This document shows, piece after piece, positions 33,065 through 40,784 of a DNA stretch of 64,000 nucleotides; the first letter of the stretch is position 1, and every line of letters begins with the position of its first letter. The notes under the pieces are model-generated. The model worked only from the letters and a program-made list of their open reading frames with translations. It was not told where the DNA came from and did no database searches. Source of the stretch: Longimicrobium sp. (GTDB lineage Bacteria > Gemmatimonadota > Gemmatimonadetes > Longimicrobiales > Longimicrobiaceae); contig DASVTZ010000041.1 in NCBI GenBank assembly GCA_036387335.1, positions 1 to 64,000 of the forward strand. Reading direction: 5' to 3'. The position numbers and the translations under genes were made by a program.

Positions 33065-34168
33065 TCAGTCGCCGAAGGAGATGCCGAGCTGCCGGGCGGA
33101 CATCACCAGGTCCATGTCCATCGTCACGCGCTTCAGCTCGGAGATGGCATCGGCGAGCGGCACGGAGGTGACGCTCTGGCCCTGGAGCGCCACCATCGTC
33201 CCCAGCCGCCCGTCGCGGATGCAGCGCACCGCCGCCGCCCCGAAGCGCAGCGCCAGGTTGCGGTCGAACGCCGTGGGCGAGCCGCCGCGCTGGATGTGGC
33301 CCAGCGTCAGGGTGCGCGCTTCCTTGCCGGTGAGCTCCTCCAGCTCGGCCGCCAGCCGGTCCGCGATGCCGCCGTAGCGCCCCGTGGAATCCGCGTACGA
33401 GGGCTCTTCGCCGGCGGCCTTCGCGCCCTCGGCGATCACCACGATGCTGAAGCGGCGGCCGTGCCTCTCGCGCTCCAAGATCTTGGCGGCCACCTTCTCG
33501 GCGGAGTACGGCACCTCGGGAAGGAGGATGATGTCCGCCCCGCCGGCCAGCCCGCTCTCCAGCGCGATCCATCCCACGTGCCGCCCCATCACCTGCACCA
33601 CCATGATCCGCTGGTGCGCCTCGGCGGTGGAGTGAAGGCGCCCGATAGCGTCCGTCGCCACCTCCACCGCCGTCTGGAAGCCGAAGGTGAGGTCGGTTGC
33701 GCGCAGGTCGTTGTCGATCGTCTTGGGGACGCCGATCACCGGCAGCCCCTTCTTCTGCAGCTCGTGCGCGATGTTCAGCGACCCGTCGCCGCCGATGGCG
33801 ATCAGCGCGTCGATCTCCATGGAGCGGAAGGCGTCGACGATCTCCTGGGAGCGGTCCACCGTCCCCCAGGTGCCGTCCGGCTTGCGCACCTCCAGGCCGA
33901 AGGGATTCCCGCGCGTGGTCGTCCCCAGGATGGTGCCGCCCAGGTGGTGGATGCCGCGGACGGAGGTGGCGGTCAGGGGGAAGATGCCGGGCTCGCCGTC
34001 CACCTCGCCCTCCAGCAGCCCCATGTAGCCGCGGCGGATGCCGAGCACCTCCCACCCTTCGTGGAGGGCGGCCAGCGTGGCGGCGCGGATGACGGCGTTG
34101 AGCCCCGGGGCGTCGCCGCCCCCCGTGTTGATGGCGATGCGGCGGATGCCGCCCTTTCCTTGACTCAT
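33065..34168 (-). CDS. pfkA: 6-phosphofructokinase
   Basis: 367 residues from ATG 34168. Catalyses phosphorylation of fructose 6-phosphate in glycolysis. Motifs: nucleotide loop INTGGGDAPGLNAVIRAA, IGGDGS at 125-130, PKTIDNDL at 148-155 with the catalytic Asp, MGRHVGWIALESGLAGGAD, and LGHIQRGGSPTAFDRNLALR. Gly in GGDGS predicts ATP use, while Lys in PKTIDND is the residue seen in pyrophosphate-type and group III enzymes. It therefore looks like a group III, ATP-type PFK, though the phosphoryl donor should be tested. The gap upstream is shared with the divergent Fe-S factor gene. Confidence 0.92.
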   Translation of the reverse strand: MSQGKGGIRRIAINTGGGDAPGLNAVIRAATLAALHEGWEVLGIRRGYMGLLEGEVDGEPGIFPLTATSVRGIHHLGGTILGTTTRGNPFGLEVRKPDGTWGTVDRSQEIVDAFRSMEIDALIAIGGDGSLNIAHELQKKGLPVIGVPKTIDNDLRATDLTFGFQTAVEVATDAIGRLHSTAEAHQRIMVVQVMGRHVGWIALESGLAGGADIILLPEVPYSAEKVAAKILERERHGRRFSIVVIAEGAKAAGEEPSYADSTGRYGGIADRLAAELEELTGKEARTLTLGHIQRGGSPTAFDRNLALRFGAAAVRCIRDGRLGTMVALQGQSVTSVPLADAISELKRVTMDMDLVMSARQLGISFGD

Positions 34169-34274
34169 CCGGGCGTTGATCTCACGAAGGCGAAGCGCGG
34201 CCCGCCGGTGCGGTGGGCGCGGAGCCCCAAAGATACGGGGCGCCCCGGCACGTGCAAGCGACGCTCCACCCGGG

Positions 34275-34304
34275 TTGACAGGGGCGCGCCCCCGCCGGTA
34301 TGCT
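34275..34304 (+). promoter_or_regulatory. Sigma-70-like promoter for the DUF59 gene
   Basis: TTGACA (34275-34280), 18-nt spacer, TATGCT (34299-34304), 52 bp before the ATG at 34356. Confidence 0.65.
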
Positions 34305-34355
34305 CCGGCAGAGCGGCCCGCTTCACGGCCGCACCCTCGCCGCAAGGATTTGCAG

Positions 34356-34652
34356 ATGGTCAAGGAAGCTGACGTGCGCAAGGCGCTGCGCAAGGTAAAG
34401 GACCCCGAGATGAACCTGGACCTAGTGGTCCTCGGGCTGATCTACGGCATCGACGTCAAGGGCTCGCACGTGGACGTCACCATGTCGCTGACCTCCCCCG
34501 GCTGCCCGGTGGCGGGCGACCTCCTGAAACAGGCGCAGGAAGCGGTCGAATCCGTGCCCGGCGTGGAGAGCGCCGAGGTCGAGCTGACCTTCACCCCGCC
34601 GTGGACGATGGACCGCATCCCGCCCACGATCCGCGCGGCACTCGGGTTCTGA
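34356..34652 (+). CDS. DUF59/MIP18-type Fe-S cluster assembly factor
   Basis: 98 residues from ATG 34356, with AAGGA upstream. It is a single PaaD/MIP18 (DUF59) domain: VRKALRKVKDPEMNLDLVVL, GLIYGIDVKGSHVDVTMSLT, SPGCPVAGDLLKQAQEAVES, with the conserved Cys in SPGCP. The end is VELTFTPPWTMDRIPPTIRA. These proteins act in Fe-S cluster assembly or transfer, like SufT. No suf genes are in the window. Monocistronic, with a good promoter and a hairpin after the stop. Confidence 0.9.
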   Translation: MVKEADVRKALRKVKDPEMNLDLVVLGLIYGIDVKGSHVDVTMSLTSPGCPVAGDLLKQAQEAVESVPGVESAEVELTFTPPWTMDRIPPTIRAALGF

Positions 34653-34660
34653 GAAGGGCG

Positions 34661-34700
34661 TCACACAGAGAGCACAGAGGGAACCGCAAGGCACAGAAGA
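34661..34700. repeat. Half copy of a family-A repeat
   Basis: TCACACAGAGAGCACAGAGG then GAACCGCAAGGCACAGAAGA: the left arm only. Confidence 0.7.
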
Positions 34701-34701
34701 A

Positions 34702-34740
34702 CGAGGGTGCGCCGGCAGCAGCGCACCCTCGTCGCTTTGT
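34702..34740. terminator. Hairpin terminator between convergent genes
   Basis: CGAGGGTGCGC (34702-34712) pairs with GCGCACCCTCG (34721-34731); 11-bp stem, 8-nt loop, followed by TCGCTTTGT on the plus side and TTCTTCTGTG on the minus side. It could serve both the DUF59 gene and the PIN gene. Confidence 0.65.
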
Positions 34741-34770
34741 CCCCGCACCCGGAGGGACGATGTTCCGTAA

Positions 34771-35376
34771 CTACGAGAGGGACCGTACGAGGAATCCTCT
34801 TCCCGCGCGAAACGACCCGAGGAGCTTGCAATTGCCTCGCGCGAGCTCCGACTTCATGTCAGGGCTGCCGAAGTCTTTCGAGTTGCGGTTCAGGAACACC
34901 TTTGCCGGCAGCGGGTCCTGCTGGAGGTTATGCGCCACAGACGCGTACACGACGGCATCCTGGGGCGAGAGGCTCAACTCGCCTTCCACCGTGGACGCGC
35001 GGTCGAGAATCTCTCCCGTCGTCGGGAGGATGTGCGCGATCCGGTGAACGCGCTCCACCACCTGGTCGAGGCGGCGGCGCTCCTCGTCGCCACTGCCGAG
35101 GAGCGCCGAGGTCACATCGCGGCTCTTTAAGGCAAGGCCGGCGTACGGTTTCGACCTGGCCAGCTCGCGAACCTACTGCTCGAGCCAGTTGTTGAATTCC
35201 ACCCGCCGGCGCGCCTGGCGCAGCACGCTCATCCTTGCCTCGACGACGGCGAAGGCCGGCAGCAGGAGGCGGATGCGGCCGCTCTCGGCCAGCGCCAGGA
35301 TCTCCTCACAGCTTTCATGCTCCTCCTGGAGGTAGGCGAGCTCCAGGAGGAAGTTGGATTCGGCGTAGACGATCAT
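34771..35376 (-). pseudogene. PIN-domain toxin-like gene interrupted by an in-frame amber codon
   Basis: Reading from ATG 35376, codons 1-67 give a PIN N-terminus (MIVYAESNFLLELAYLQEEH, then LLLPAFAVVEARMSVLRQAR). A TAG at 35173-35175 then stops it after NNWLEQ. The same frame continues without a shift: VRELARSKPYAGLALKSRDV, SPQDAVVYASVAHNLQ and FLNRNSKDFGSPD, supplying the second pair of PIN acidic residues. An intact protein would be about 200 residues. The start overlaps the stop of the upstream gene (ATGA). Either a recent nonsense mutation has killed the nuclease, or the codon is read through. Confidence 0.75.
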
Positions 35377-35813
35377 ACGCCGGCGGGCATGACCACTGTA
35401 GCGTTGCGGGCGCACTCGCGGAGCCCGGAATCCGTGAGCCATTCCGACCCGCCGTTCAGAGTGCCGTGCACCAGGTCGTCGAGCCAGAGGCCCACGACCG
35501 CCTCGAATCCGACCTTGCTGAACTCGTGCAGAGGCGTACGGAGATTTTCCAGGTATGGCCGCAGGACTTCTCGGGTCGGCGCCTGGTAGTCGGGCGGAAC
35601 CAGTTGAAGCAGAGGAGGCTGCTTCCAGAGGAAGAAATGATCGCGGAGCGCCAGCAGGAAAAAGGGCGCGTCCGGAAGGAAGCCGCGTACGGCGAGGTCG
35701 TGCCTCATCTCCGCAGCCCACTCCGGTGAGGCGTTGGGGCGGTTCCTGGCCTCGACGGCCAGCACAAGCCCTTCGTTGGGGGCCCGGACTACGAAATCGG
35801 GTGCCGTGCTCAT
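35373..35813 (-). CDS. Small nuclease-like protein coupled to the PIN gene
   Basis: 146 residues from ATG 35813. The start of the protein reads PDFVVRAPNEGLVLAVEARN, like a PD-(D/E)xK nuclease core with an acidic residue, a beta hairpin and an E-x-[RKN] strand. PFFLLALRDHFFLWKQPPLL is similar to phrases seen in uncharacterised Uma2-like and restriction-like proteins. It precedes the PIN gene with ATGA overlap, so the two form a module reminiscent of a toxin-antitoxin operon, with this protein in the antitoxin position. I do not recognise the family; the nuclease suggestion is tentative. Confidence 0.6.
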   Translation of the reverse strand: MSTAPDFVVRAPNEGLVLAVEARNRPNASPEWAAEMRHDLAVRGFLPDAPFFLLALRDHFFLWKQPPLLQLVPPDYQAPTREVLRPYLENLRTPLHEFSKVGFEAVVGLWLDDLVHGTLNGGSEWLTDSGLRECARNATVVMPAGV

Positions 35814-35892
35814 GCAAGCCTCGCTGGTACGGTCGCGTGTGTTCGTGAGGGTGCGTGCAATTGAATACCCCGGATGCGCCCCGCGGTATCCC

Positions 35893-36426
35893 TCACCCCG
35901 CGCGCGCAGACCCCATGCCTCCGCGCGACCCTCCAACAGAACGCAACCGCCGGTACCGCCACAGCGCCGCAACGATCAGCGCCATCTCCAGCGCAAAGGT
36001 CCAGTGCAGGACGAAGTTGAGGACCCACGGATCGTACCGGGCGCGCACTGTTGTGAGAGCAAGCTCCACGTCCGAAAAGGGCCACAGCCACCGGATCCCG
36101 CCCGCGACGGTGTCCAGCACGAGGTGCAGGAGCACGTTGATCCCCAGGATCGCCAGCGCCAGCCACGCCGTCCGCCGCGCGCGGAGGACGCCCAGCACGG
36201 CCGCCGCCATCCCCAGCGCCGCCACCCACGCGAGCGGCAGGTGCGGCAGATAGGCGTGGTGGACGTGCCGCCGCTCGTCCACGAAGTAGAAGTAGAACAG
36301 GTCCAGGTCCGGCAGCACGCTCGCCGCGAGCCCGAGCAGCAGCAGGCGCCGCCGCTCGCGAGGCGCCGATCTCCCCAGCAGCGGAGTGGTAGCGAGGTAC
36401 CCCGCCGGAAGGTGGCCGATGAACAA
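35893..36426 (-). CDS. Membrane-bound metal-dependent hydrolase-like protein (DUF457-like)
   Basis: 177 residues if it starts at TTG 36426, giving the conserved opening FIGHLPAGYLATTPLLG. Upstream in-frame codons lie in a repeat. Features: LPDLDLFYFYFVDERRHVHH with an Asp/His-rich metal site, further His in HHAYLPHLPLAWV, INVLLHLVLDTVAGGIRWLW, and about four membrane helices. This matches the DUF457/YdjM membrane hydrolase family, of which the phospholipid-remodelling LexA-controlled YdjM is the best-known member. Substrate unknown. It is the last readable gene before a family-A half repeat. Confidence 0.75.
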   Translation of the reverse strand: MFIGHLPAGYLATTPLLGRSAPRERRRLLLLGLAASVLPDLDLFYFYFVDERRHVHHAYLPHLPLAWVAALGMAAAVLGVLRARRTAWLALAILGINVLLHLVLDTVAGGIRWLWPFSDVELALTTVRARYDPWVLNFVLHWTFALEMALIVAALWRYRRLRSVGGSRGGMGSARAG

Positions 36427-36507
36427 AGATGCCCGGGATGGCGAAAGGGGATGATACTCCAGCGTCGAAGATACGCCTCCACAACGTCCCCTACCAGCAC
36501 CCACAAC

Positions 36508-36556
36508 CCTCGCAGTTTCCTCTCTCCGCGCCTCTGCGTCTCCGCGTGAGGCCATG
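36508..36556. repeat. Half copy of a family-A repeat
   Basis: TTTCCTCTCTCCGCGCCTCT then GCGTCTCCGCGTGAGGCC, the right arm type. The remaining gap to 36588 shows nothing else. Confidence 0.65.
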
Positions 36557-36587
36557 CAGTAGAAGCTCGCCACGCACCGGCCCCAGC

Positions 36588-36629
36588 AAACGCAGAACGG
36601 CCCGGCGAGGATGCTCCCCCGCCGGGCCG
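36588..36629 (-). terminator. Hairpin after the small TM protein gene
   Basis: CGGCCCGGCG (36598-36607) pairs with CGCCGGGCCG (36620-36629), loop of 12 nt, followed on the minus strand by TTCTGCGTTTG. Weak T-tract. Confidence 0.6.
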
Positions 36630-36645
36630 CCTCACCACCGCGTGC

Positions 36646-36954
36646 TCAGTCGAGGAGGAGCATCGCGAGGATCACGCCGATCGCGACCGCCGCGACCGTG
36701 TACCAGAAGTTCGTGCCGAGCTGCTGCTGCCTGCCCTGGTTCCGCTCCTGCGCCACCGCACGGATCGTCGCGTCGGCCTGCTCCGGGGTCACGCGGAGCG
36801 ACGGCGTGGCGTCCTCCGAAGCCGGCTCCTTCTTCGGCTCGGCGGCCTGCTGGGTCGCCGGAGCGGGGGTGAAAGGCGACTTCTCGATCTGCTGCGCCGC
36901 CGCGGGGGCGGCGCACAGGGCGAGCACTGCGGCGGTCCAGATCACCTTGCGCAT
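36646..36954 (-). CDS. Small exported protein with C-terminal membrane anchor
   Basis: 102 residues. A cleavable signal (MRKVIWTAAVLALCAAPAAA) ends before QQIEKSPF. A Lys/Glu-rich middle (QAAEPKKEPASEDATPSLRV) and the helix EQADATIRAVAQERNQGR follow. A C-terminal membrane helix closes the protein (TVAAVAIGVILAMLLLD). Two hydrophobic ends place it across or along the inner membrane, with the middle in the periplasm. No known domain. It has its own stem-loop terminator. Confidence 0.7.
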   Translation of the reverse strand: MRKVIWTAAVLALCAAPAAAQQIEKSPFTPAPATQQAAEPKKEPASEDATPSLRVTPEQADATIRAVAQERNQGRQQQLGTNFWYTVAAVAIGVILAMLLLD

Positions 36955-37040
36955 GAGTCCTCCGGGTGATGGAAATACGCGATCCGCTCACCGTTCGGGA
37001 GCGGATGCACACTCCCTTGCAATCTCCGTGCGTCGGCCGC

Positions 37041-37757
37041 TCACCTGCCCTCCACCGAGCGCGCCAGATCGAGCACGACGCGCTTCAGCCGCGGATAGTC
37101 GCCGCGAAAGTGGTGCCCGCCGCGCAGCTCCACCACCGTCGCGCCGGAGGTGGCCATCTCGGGACACGCCCCGTTCTCGTCGCCATGGCCGTGGATGCAC
37201 AGCACGCGCAGGCCGCGCAGCTTCTCCATCTCCGGACGCACGGCCCGGGACGGCGCGGAGGAGCGGGTCCACCACTGCCGCACGCGGAACTCGAAGACGG
37301 CGTCGTTCGCCAGCGCCAGCAGCGCGACGCCGTCCACCCGGGCGTGCGTCTCCTTCGGCAGGCGGTTGAGGAGGAAAGGAGCGACATCCGCGCCCATCGA
37401 GTACCCCACCACCAGCACGCGCTCCCGGTGCCACCGCGCGCCGAAGTGGCGGATGACGAGGTCCAGATCGGCGGCCGCCTCGTCGGGGGTGCGCGGGGTC
37501 CAGTAGTACGAGGCGCTGTGCCACACCACGGCGGGGATGCCGGCCGCGCGCAGATCCTTCGCCACGCGGTTTCCCAGCCCGGCGAATGGACCGTCGCCGG
37601 AGAGGATCACGGCCATCGAGCGCCCCCCGTCCTCCACCGGGAGCACCCGCAGCGGCAGCGTGCGCGGACCGTGCGGCGGCGGACTCGGGAGCGTGACCCG
37701 CGCGCATCCCGCCGAGGCGGCCAGCAGGGCAACGGCGGCCCGTGCACGAACCTTCAT
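37041..37757 (-). CDS. AcvB/VirJ-like alpha/beta hydrolase, probable lysyl-PG hydrolase
   Basis: 238 residues with a lipoprotein-like signal (AVALLAASAGCARV). VirJ family alpha/beta hydrolase: MAVILSGDGPFAGLGNRVAK, GIPAVVWHSASYYWTPRTPD, RHFGARWHRERVLVVGYSMG with the nucleophile elbow GYSMGA, and the catalytic His in LRGGHHFRGDYPRL. In Agrobacterium the related AcvB is a periplasmic enzyme that hydrolyses lysyl-phosphatidylglycerol and is encoded with lpiA (mprF). Here an mprF gene lies immediately upstream on the same strand, separated only by a family-A repeat. The role is inferred from that pairing. Confidence 0.82.
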   Translation of the reverse strand: MKVRARAAVALLAASAGCARVTLPSPPPHGPRTLPLRVLPVEDGGRSMAVILSGDGPFAGLGNRVAKDLRAAGIPAVVWHSASYYWTPRTPDEAAADLDLVIRHFGARWHRERVLVVGYSMGADVAPFLLNRLPKETHARVDGVALLALANDAVFEFRVRQWWTRSSAPSRAVRPEMEKLRGLRVLCIHGHGDENGACPEMATSGATVVELRGGHHFRGDYPRLKRVVLDLARSVEGR

Positions 37758-37781
37758 TCAGCGTACAACTCCAAAACCAGG

Positions 37782-37860
37782 GCTCACACAGAGACACAGA
37801 GACACAGAGAGAGACCTTCTCGTCTTTCCTCTGTGTCTCTGTGTCTCTGTGTGAGATTGC
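37782..37860. repeat. Family-A interspersed palindrome (copy A3)
   Basis: GCTCACACAGAGACACAGAG on the left, GTGTCTCTGTGTGAGATTGC on the right, almost a perfect fold-back with TTCTCGTCTTT at the turn. It lies between mprF and the hydrolase gene. Confidence 0.85.
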
Positions 37861-37863
37861 TGT

Positions 37864-40416
37864 TCAATGTTCGCCCCGGCGAAAGATTCCGCGGTACCCG
37901 CCGGCGATCAGGGCGGAGACGTCGGCCATGATGCGGGCAAGGGCGAGGCCGCCGGGGTACGCCAGGTAGCGCGGCTCCCACACCGGGTGGAACTTTTCCT
38001 TGTAGCTGCGCAGCCCCTGGAAGTTGTAGAACGCCTCCCCCTGCTCGAAGAGGAAGTGGCCCACGCGCGTCCACACCGGCGCCACGGCGGAGAGCTCCAG
38101 GCCCGAGAGCGGCGCCATCCCCAGGTTGAAGCGCCGGAAGCCCTCCTCCTTCCCCCACGCCATCAGCTTCAGCAGGAGCACCTCCATCACGCTGCGCGGC
38201 GCGTCGTCGCGAAAGCGCATCAGGTCCACCGAGAGCTCCTGGCGGTCCGCGCCCGGCCACACCGTGGCGAAGGCCATCACGCGCCCCTCCTCCTCGATGA
38301 CGGCCACCGGAAAACGCCGCACGTACTCGGGGGTGAAGAAGCCGAGCGAGAAGCCTTTCTCCGCCGCGCGCTTGCGCACCAGCCACTCGCGCGACACCTC
38401 CTCCAATTGCCCCAGCAGCGCGGGGACCTCGGCGGCGGGGACGACGCGAAAGGTCATCCCGCTGCGCGCGAAGCGGTTGAGAGCCAGGCGGAAGGGCTTG
38501 CGGTCCGCGCCGTCCACGTGGAATCCATCCAGCTCCACGAACGCCTCCTCCCCCAGCTTCACGAAGGTGAGCCCGAAGTCCGCGTACTGGTGCAGGCGCT
38601 CCTTTCGAACCTGGTAGAACACGGGTACACCGCCGAAGTCGTCGGTGCGGCCGAAGAACTGGCGGATCAGCTCCGTCGCCTCCCGGTGCTCGCCCACGGG
38701 GTCGCCCATCGCCACCCACGTGCGCCCCTGCACGCCGTACATCAGGAAGGCGGAGCGGTCCTCGTTGAAGAGGAGCGACTTGTCGCGCAGGTACACCAGG
38801 TACGGCACGGTGGAGGGCTGCCGCGCGATGGCCGCCGTCGCCGCCGCCAGCTCGTCCTCGGTGGGCGGGTGGATCTCCGGCGGAGCGGGGCGCAGGAGGC
38901 GGAAGACGCCGAAGGCCATGATCGCCACCGTCGCGCCAACGGAGGCGCGGAGGGCGCGCGGGGCGTCCTGGTTGGCCGCGAAGCGCCACCACAGAGCGCT
39001 GGAGTACTCCACGTGCGAGAAGGCGAAGAAGGCGAGCCACACCGAGGCGCCCACCACCGCCACCATCGCCAGGATCCACCCCGGGTTGAAGCGTGCGTCA
39101 AAGAACTCGGCCTTGCGGTCGAAGGCCGGGCGGCTGAGGATGAGCCCCACCAGCACGAACGCCAGGAGCGACGCCTCCTCGTAGTCGCCGCCCTTGAGGA
39201 TGGAGGCCGCGATCCCCGCCGCCAGCCCCGCCGCGGCCAGGTAGTACGCCAGGTCCAGCCGCCGCGCCACGCCGTTGGAGACGATCAGCAGCCCCACCCC
39301 CACCACGCTTCCCAGGAAGTAGCTGGCCTCCACCACCGCCAGCGGCAGCACACGGGTGAGGGCGTACACGCGCCCCTCCTCGCCCGGCGTGGCGCCGGAG
39401 AAGAGGAGCACGCCGCCGCCCACGAAGGTGAACGCCGCCAGCACCTTGGGCGCCAGCTGGAGCGACAGCGCTCCAAAGGTGCTCGTCCAGCGAGCGAAGT
39501 AGTGCCGCCGCTGGCGCACCTCGTCCGCCACCAGGATCATCAGCGCCACTCCCAGCGGCCCCACGTAGTACACCAGCCGGTACAGCACCAGCGACGAAAG
39601 GAGCTGCTCCGGCGTCAGGTAGCCGCCCAGAAGCACGGCCATCGTCCCCTCGAACACCCCCGCCCCGCCGGGCACGTGGCTGAGCAGGCCGATCATCTGC
39701 GCCGTCAGGAAGGCGCTCATGAACTCGGCGTACGAGAGCTGCGAGTGCGGGATCAGCACGTAAAAGATCCCCGCCGCCAGCGCCCAGTCGATGGTGGAGA
39801 GGACGAACTGCATCGTCACGATCAGCGGCGGCGGCAGCTCGAACGTCCAGCGCATGAACCGGATCGGGCGGCGCCACACGGCGGAGGCCGTCAGGTACAG
39901 GACCGCCGACGCCAGGAGCGCCCACCCCAGCACCCGCGCCGTGACGTCCCAGGTCGCGTTGAGAGTGGGGTGGGGGTCCAGCGCGAGGCTCCATCCACCC
40001 AGCACCAGCAGCCCCAGCCAGAAGGTGCTGAAGTAGAAGAGGACGATGCGCGAGATCTCGCCCGCCGTGAGGCCCCAGCGCGAATAGAAGCGGTAACGGA
40101 CGGAGGTCCCCGAGATCAGGGCGAACCCCACGCTGTTGGAGATGGCGTAGCCGGTGAACGAAGCGATCGACACCTTCCACCAGGGCACCTTGCGCCCGAT
40201 GTAAAAGAAGCCGAGGAGGTCGAAGCCCGTGAGGATGAAGTAGTTGACCGCGCAGATGAGCACCGACGCCAGGAGCGCGGTGCGCGGAAGCGTGCCGAGC
40301 GTGGCGCGCACCTCCCGGTAGCTGACGCCGCGGAGCTGGTAGTGCAGCACGTACCCGGCGGCGGCGAACAGGAGCAGCCCCAGTACCGCGGGCCCCCACA
40401 ACCGTAGGCGGTTCAT
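37864..40416 (-). CDS. mprF: Lysyl-phosphatidylglycerol synthase/flippase MprF
   Basis: 850 residues from ATG 40416, the usual two-part size. The N-terminal part (about residues 1-500) has some 13-14 membrane helices with flippase-domain phrases (FDLLGFFYIGRKVPWWKV, SFTGYAISNSVGFALISGTS, LSHVPGGAGVFEGTMAVLLG). The C-terminal DUF2156 domain (about 540-830) is the aminoacyl transferase: FLMYGVQGRTWVAMGDPVGE, FSLGFFTPEYVRRFPVAVIE, LSVDLMRFRDDAPRSVMEVL and FQGLRSYKEKFHPVWEPRYL. It adds lysine (or another amino acid) from aminoacyl-tRNA to phosphatidylglycerol and flips the product, lowering surface charge. It is followed on the same strand by the AcvB/VirJ-like gene. Confidence 0.93.
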   Translation of the reverse strand: MNRLRLWGPAVLGLLLFAAAGYVLHYQLRGVSYREVRATLGTLPRTALLASVLICAVNYFILTGFDLLGFFYIGRKVPWWKVSIASFTGYAISNSVGFALISGTSVRYRFYSRWGLTAGEISRIVLFYFSTFWLGLLVLGGWSLALDPHPTLNATWDVTARVLGWALLASAVLYLTASAVWRRPIRFMRWTFELPPPLIVTMQFVLSTIDWALAAGIFYVLIPHSQLSYAEFMSAFLTAQMIGLLSHVPGGAGVFEGTMAVLLGGYLTPEQLLSSLVLYRLVYYVGPLGVALMILVADEVRQRRHYFARWTSTFGALSLQLAPKVLAAFTFVGGGVLLFSGATPGEEGRVYALTRVLPLAVVEASYFLGSVVGVGLLIVSNGVARRLDLAYYLAAAGLAAGIAASILKGGDYEEASLLAFVLVGLILSRPAFDRKAEFFDARFNPGWILAMVAVVGASVWLAFFAFSHVEYSSALWWRFAANQDAPRALRASVGATVAIMAFGVFRLLRPAPPEIHPPTEDELAAATAAIARQPSTVPYLVYLRDKSLLFNEDRSAFLMYGVQGRTWVAMGDPVGEHREATELIRQFFGRTDDFGGVPVFYQVRKERLHQYADFGLTFVKLGEEAFVELDGFHVDGADRKPFRLALNRFARSGMTFRVVPAAEVPALLGQLEEVSREWLVRKRAAEKGFSLGFFTPEYVRRFPVAVIEEEGRVMAFATVWPGADRQELSVDLMRFRDDAPRSVMEVLLLKLMAWGKEEGFRRFNLGMAPLSGLELSAVAPVWTRVGHFLFEQGEAFYNFQGLRSYKEKFHPVWEPRYLAYPGGLALARIMADVSALIAGGYRGIFRRGEH

Positions 40417-40784
40417 GCGCGCGGGGAAGCGACCAGGTGAAGGAAAGGCATCGGTGCGGCTGAGAGGATTCGCGGGTCCGGGGCCAGAATGTACGGCGCC
40501 CGCCGGGCAACGGGAAAGAGCCGCGATGGCTTCCACGCGGGGCCCCGCCGTCCGGGGCCAGCCGTCCGATGGCGCACCATCCCGCTTCAAGTGCACCATT
40601 CTGGTGCAGTCCGCGGATCCAGCCGGACTCCGCCACAACCCGCAATCAATTGCGGCGCATTCACTTGAAGGGGGCGCGGAACGCACCCCGGTGCGGCCCC
40701 CAGCTTGCCGGGATCATAGGCAGCCACACCCGCGCGGGGCCTTCCCTGCCCCCGCATCCCTCGCCCGCCACCCGGAGGACGTAC
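40417..40784. other. Divergent intergenic region between mprF and the protease
   Basis: No gene seen. GCACCATTCTGGTGC near 40597 is a 6-bp inverted repeat, and CTTCAAGTG (about 40587) is repeated inverted as CACTTGAAG (about 40663). These may be operator or promoter elements; no clear -35/-10 pair was found. Confidence 0.5.
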
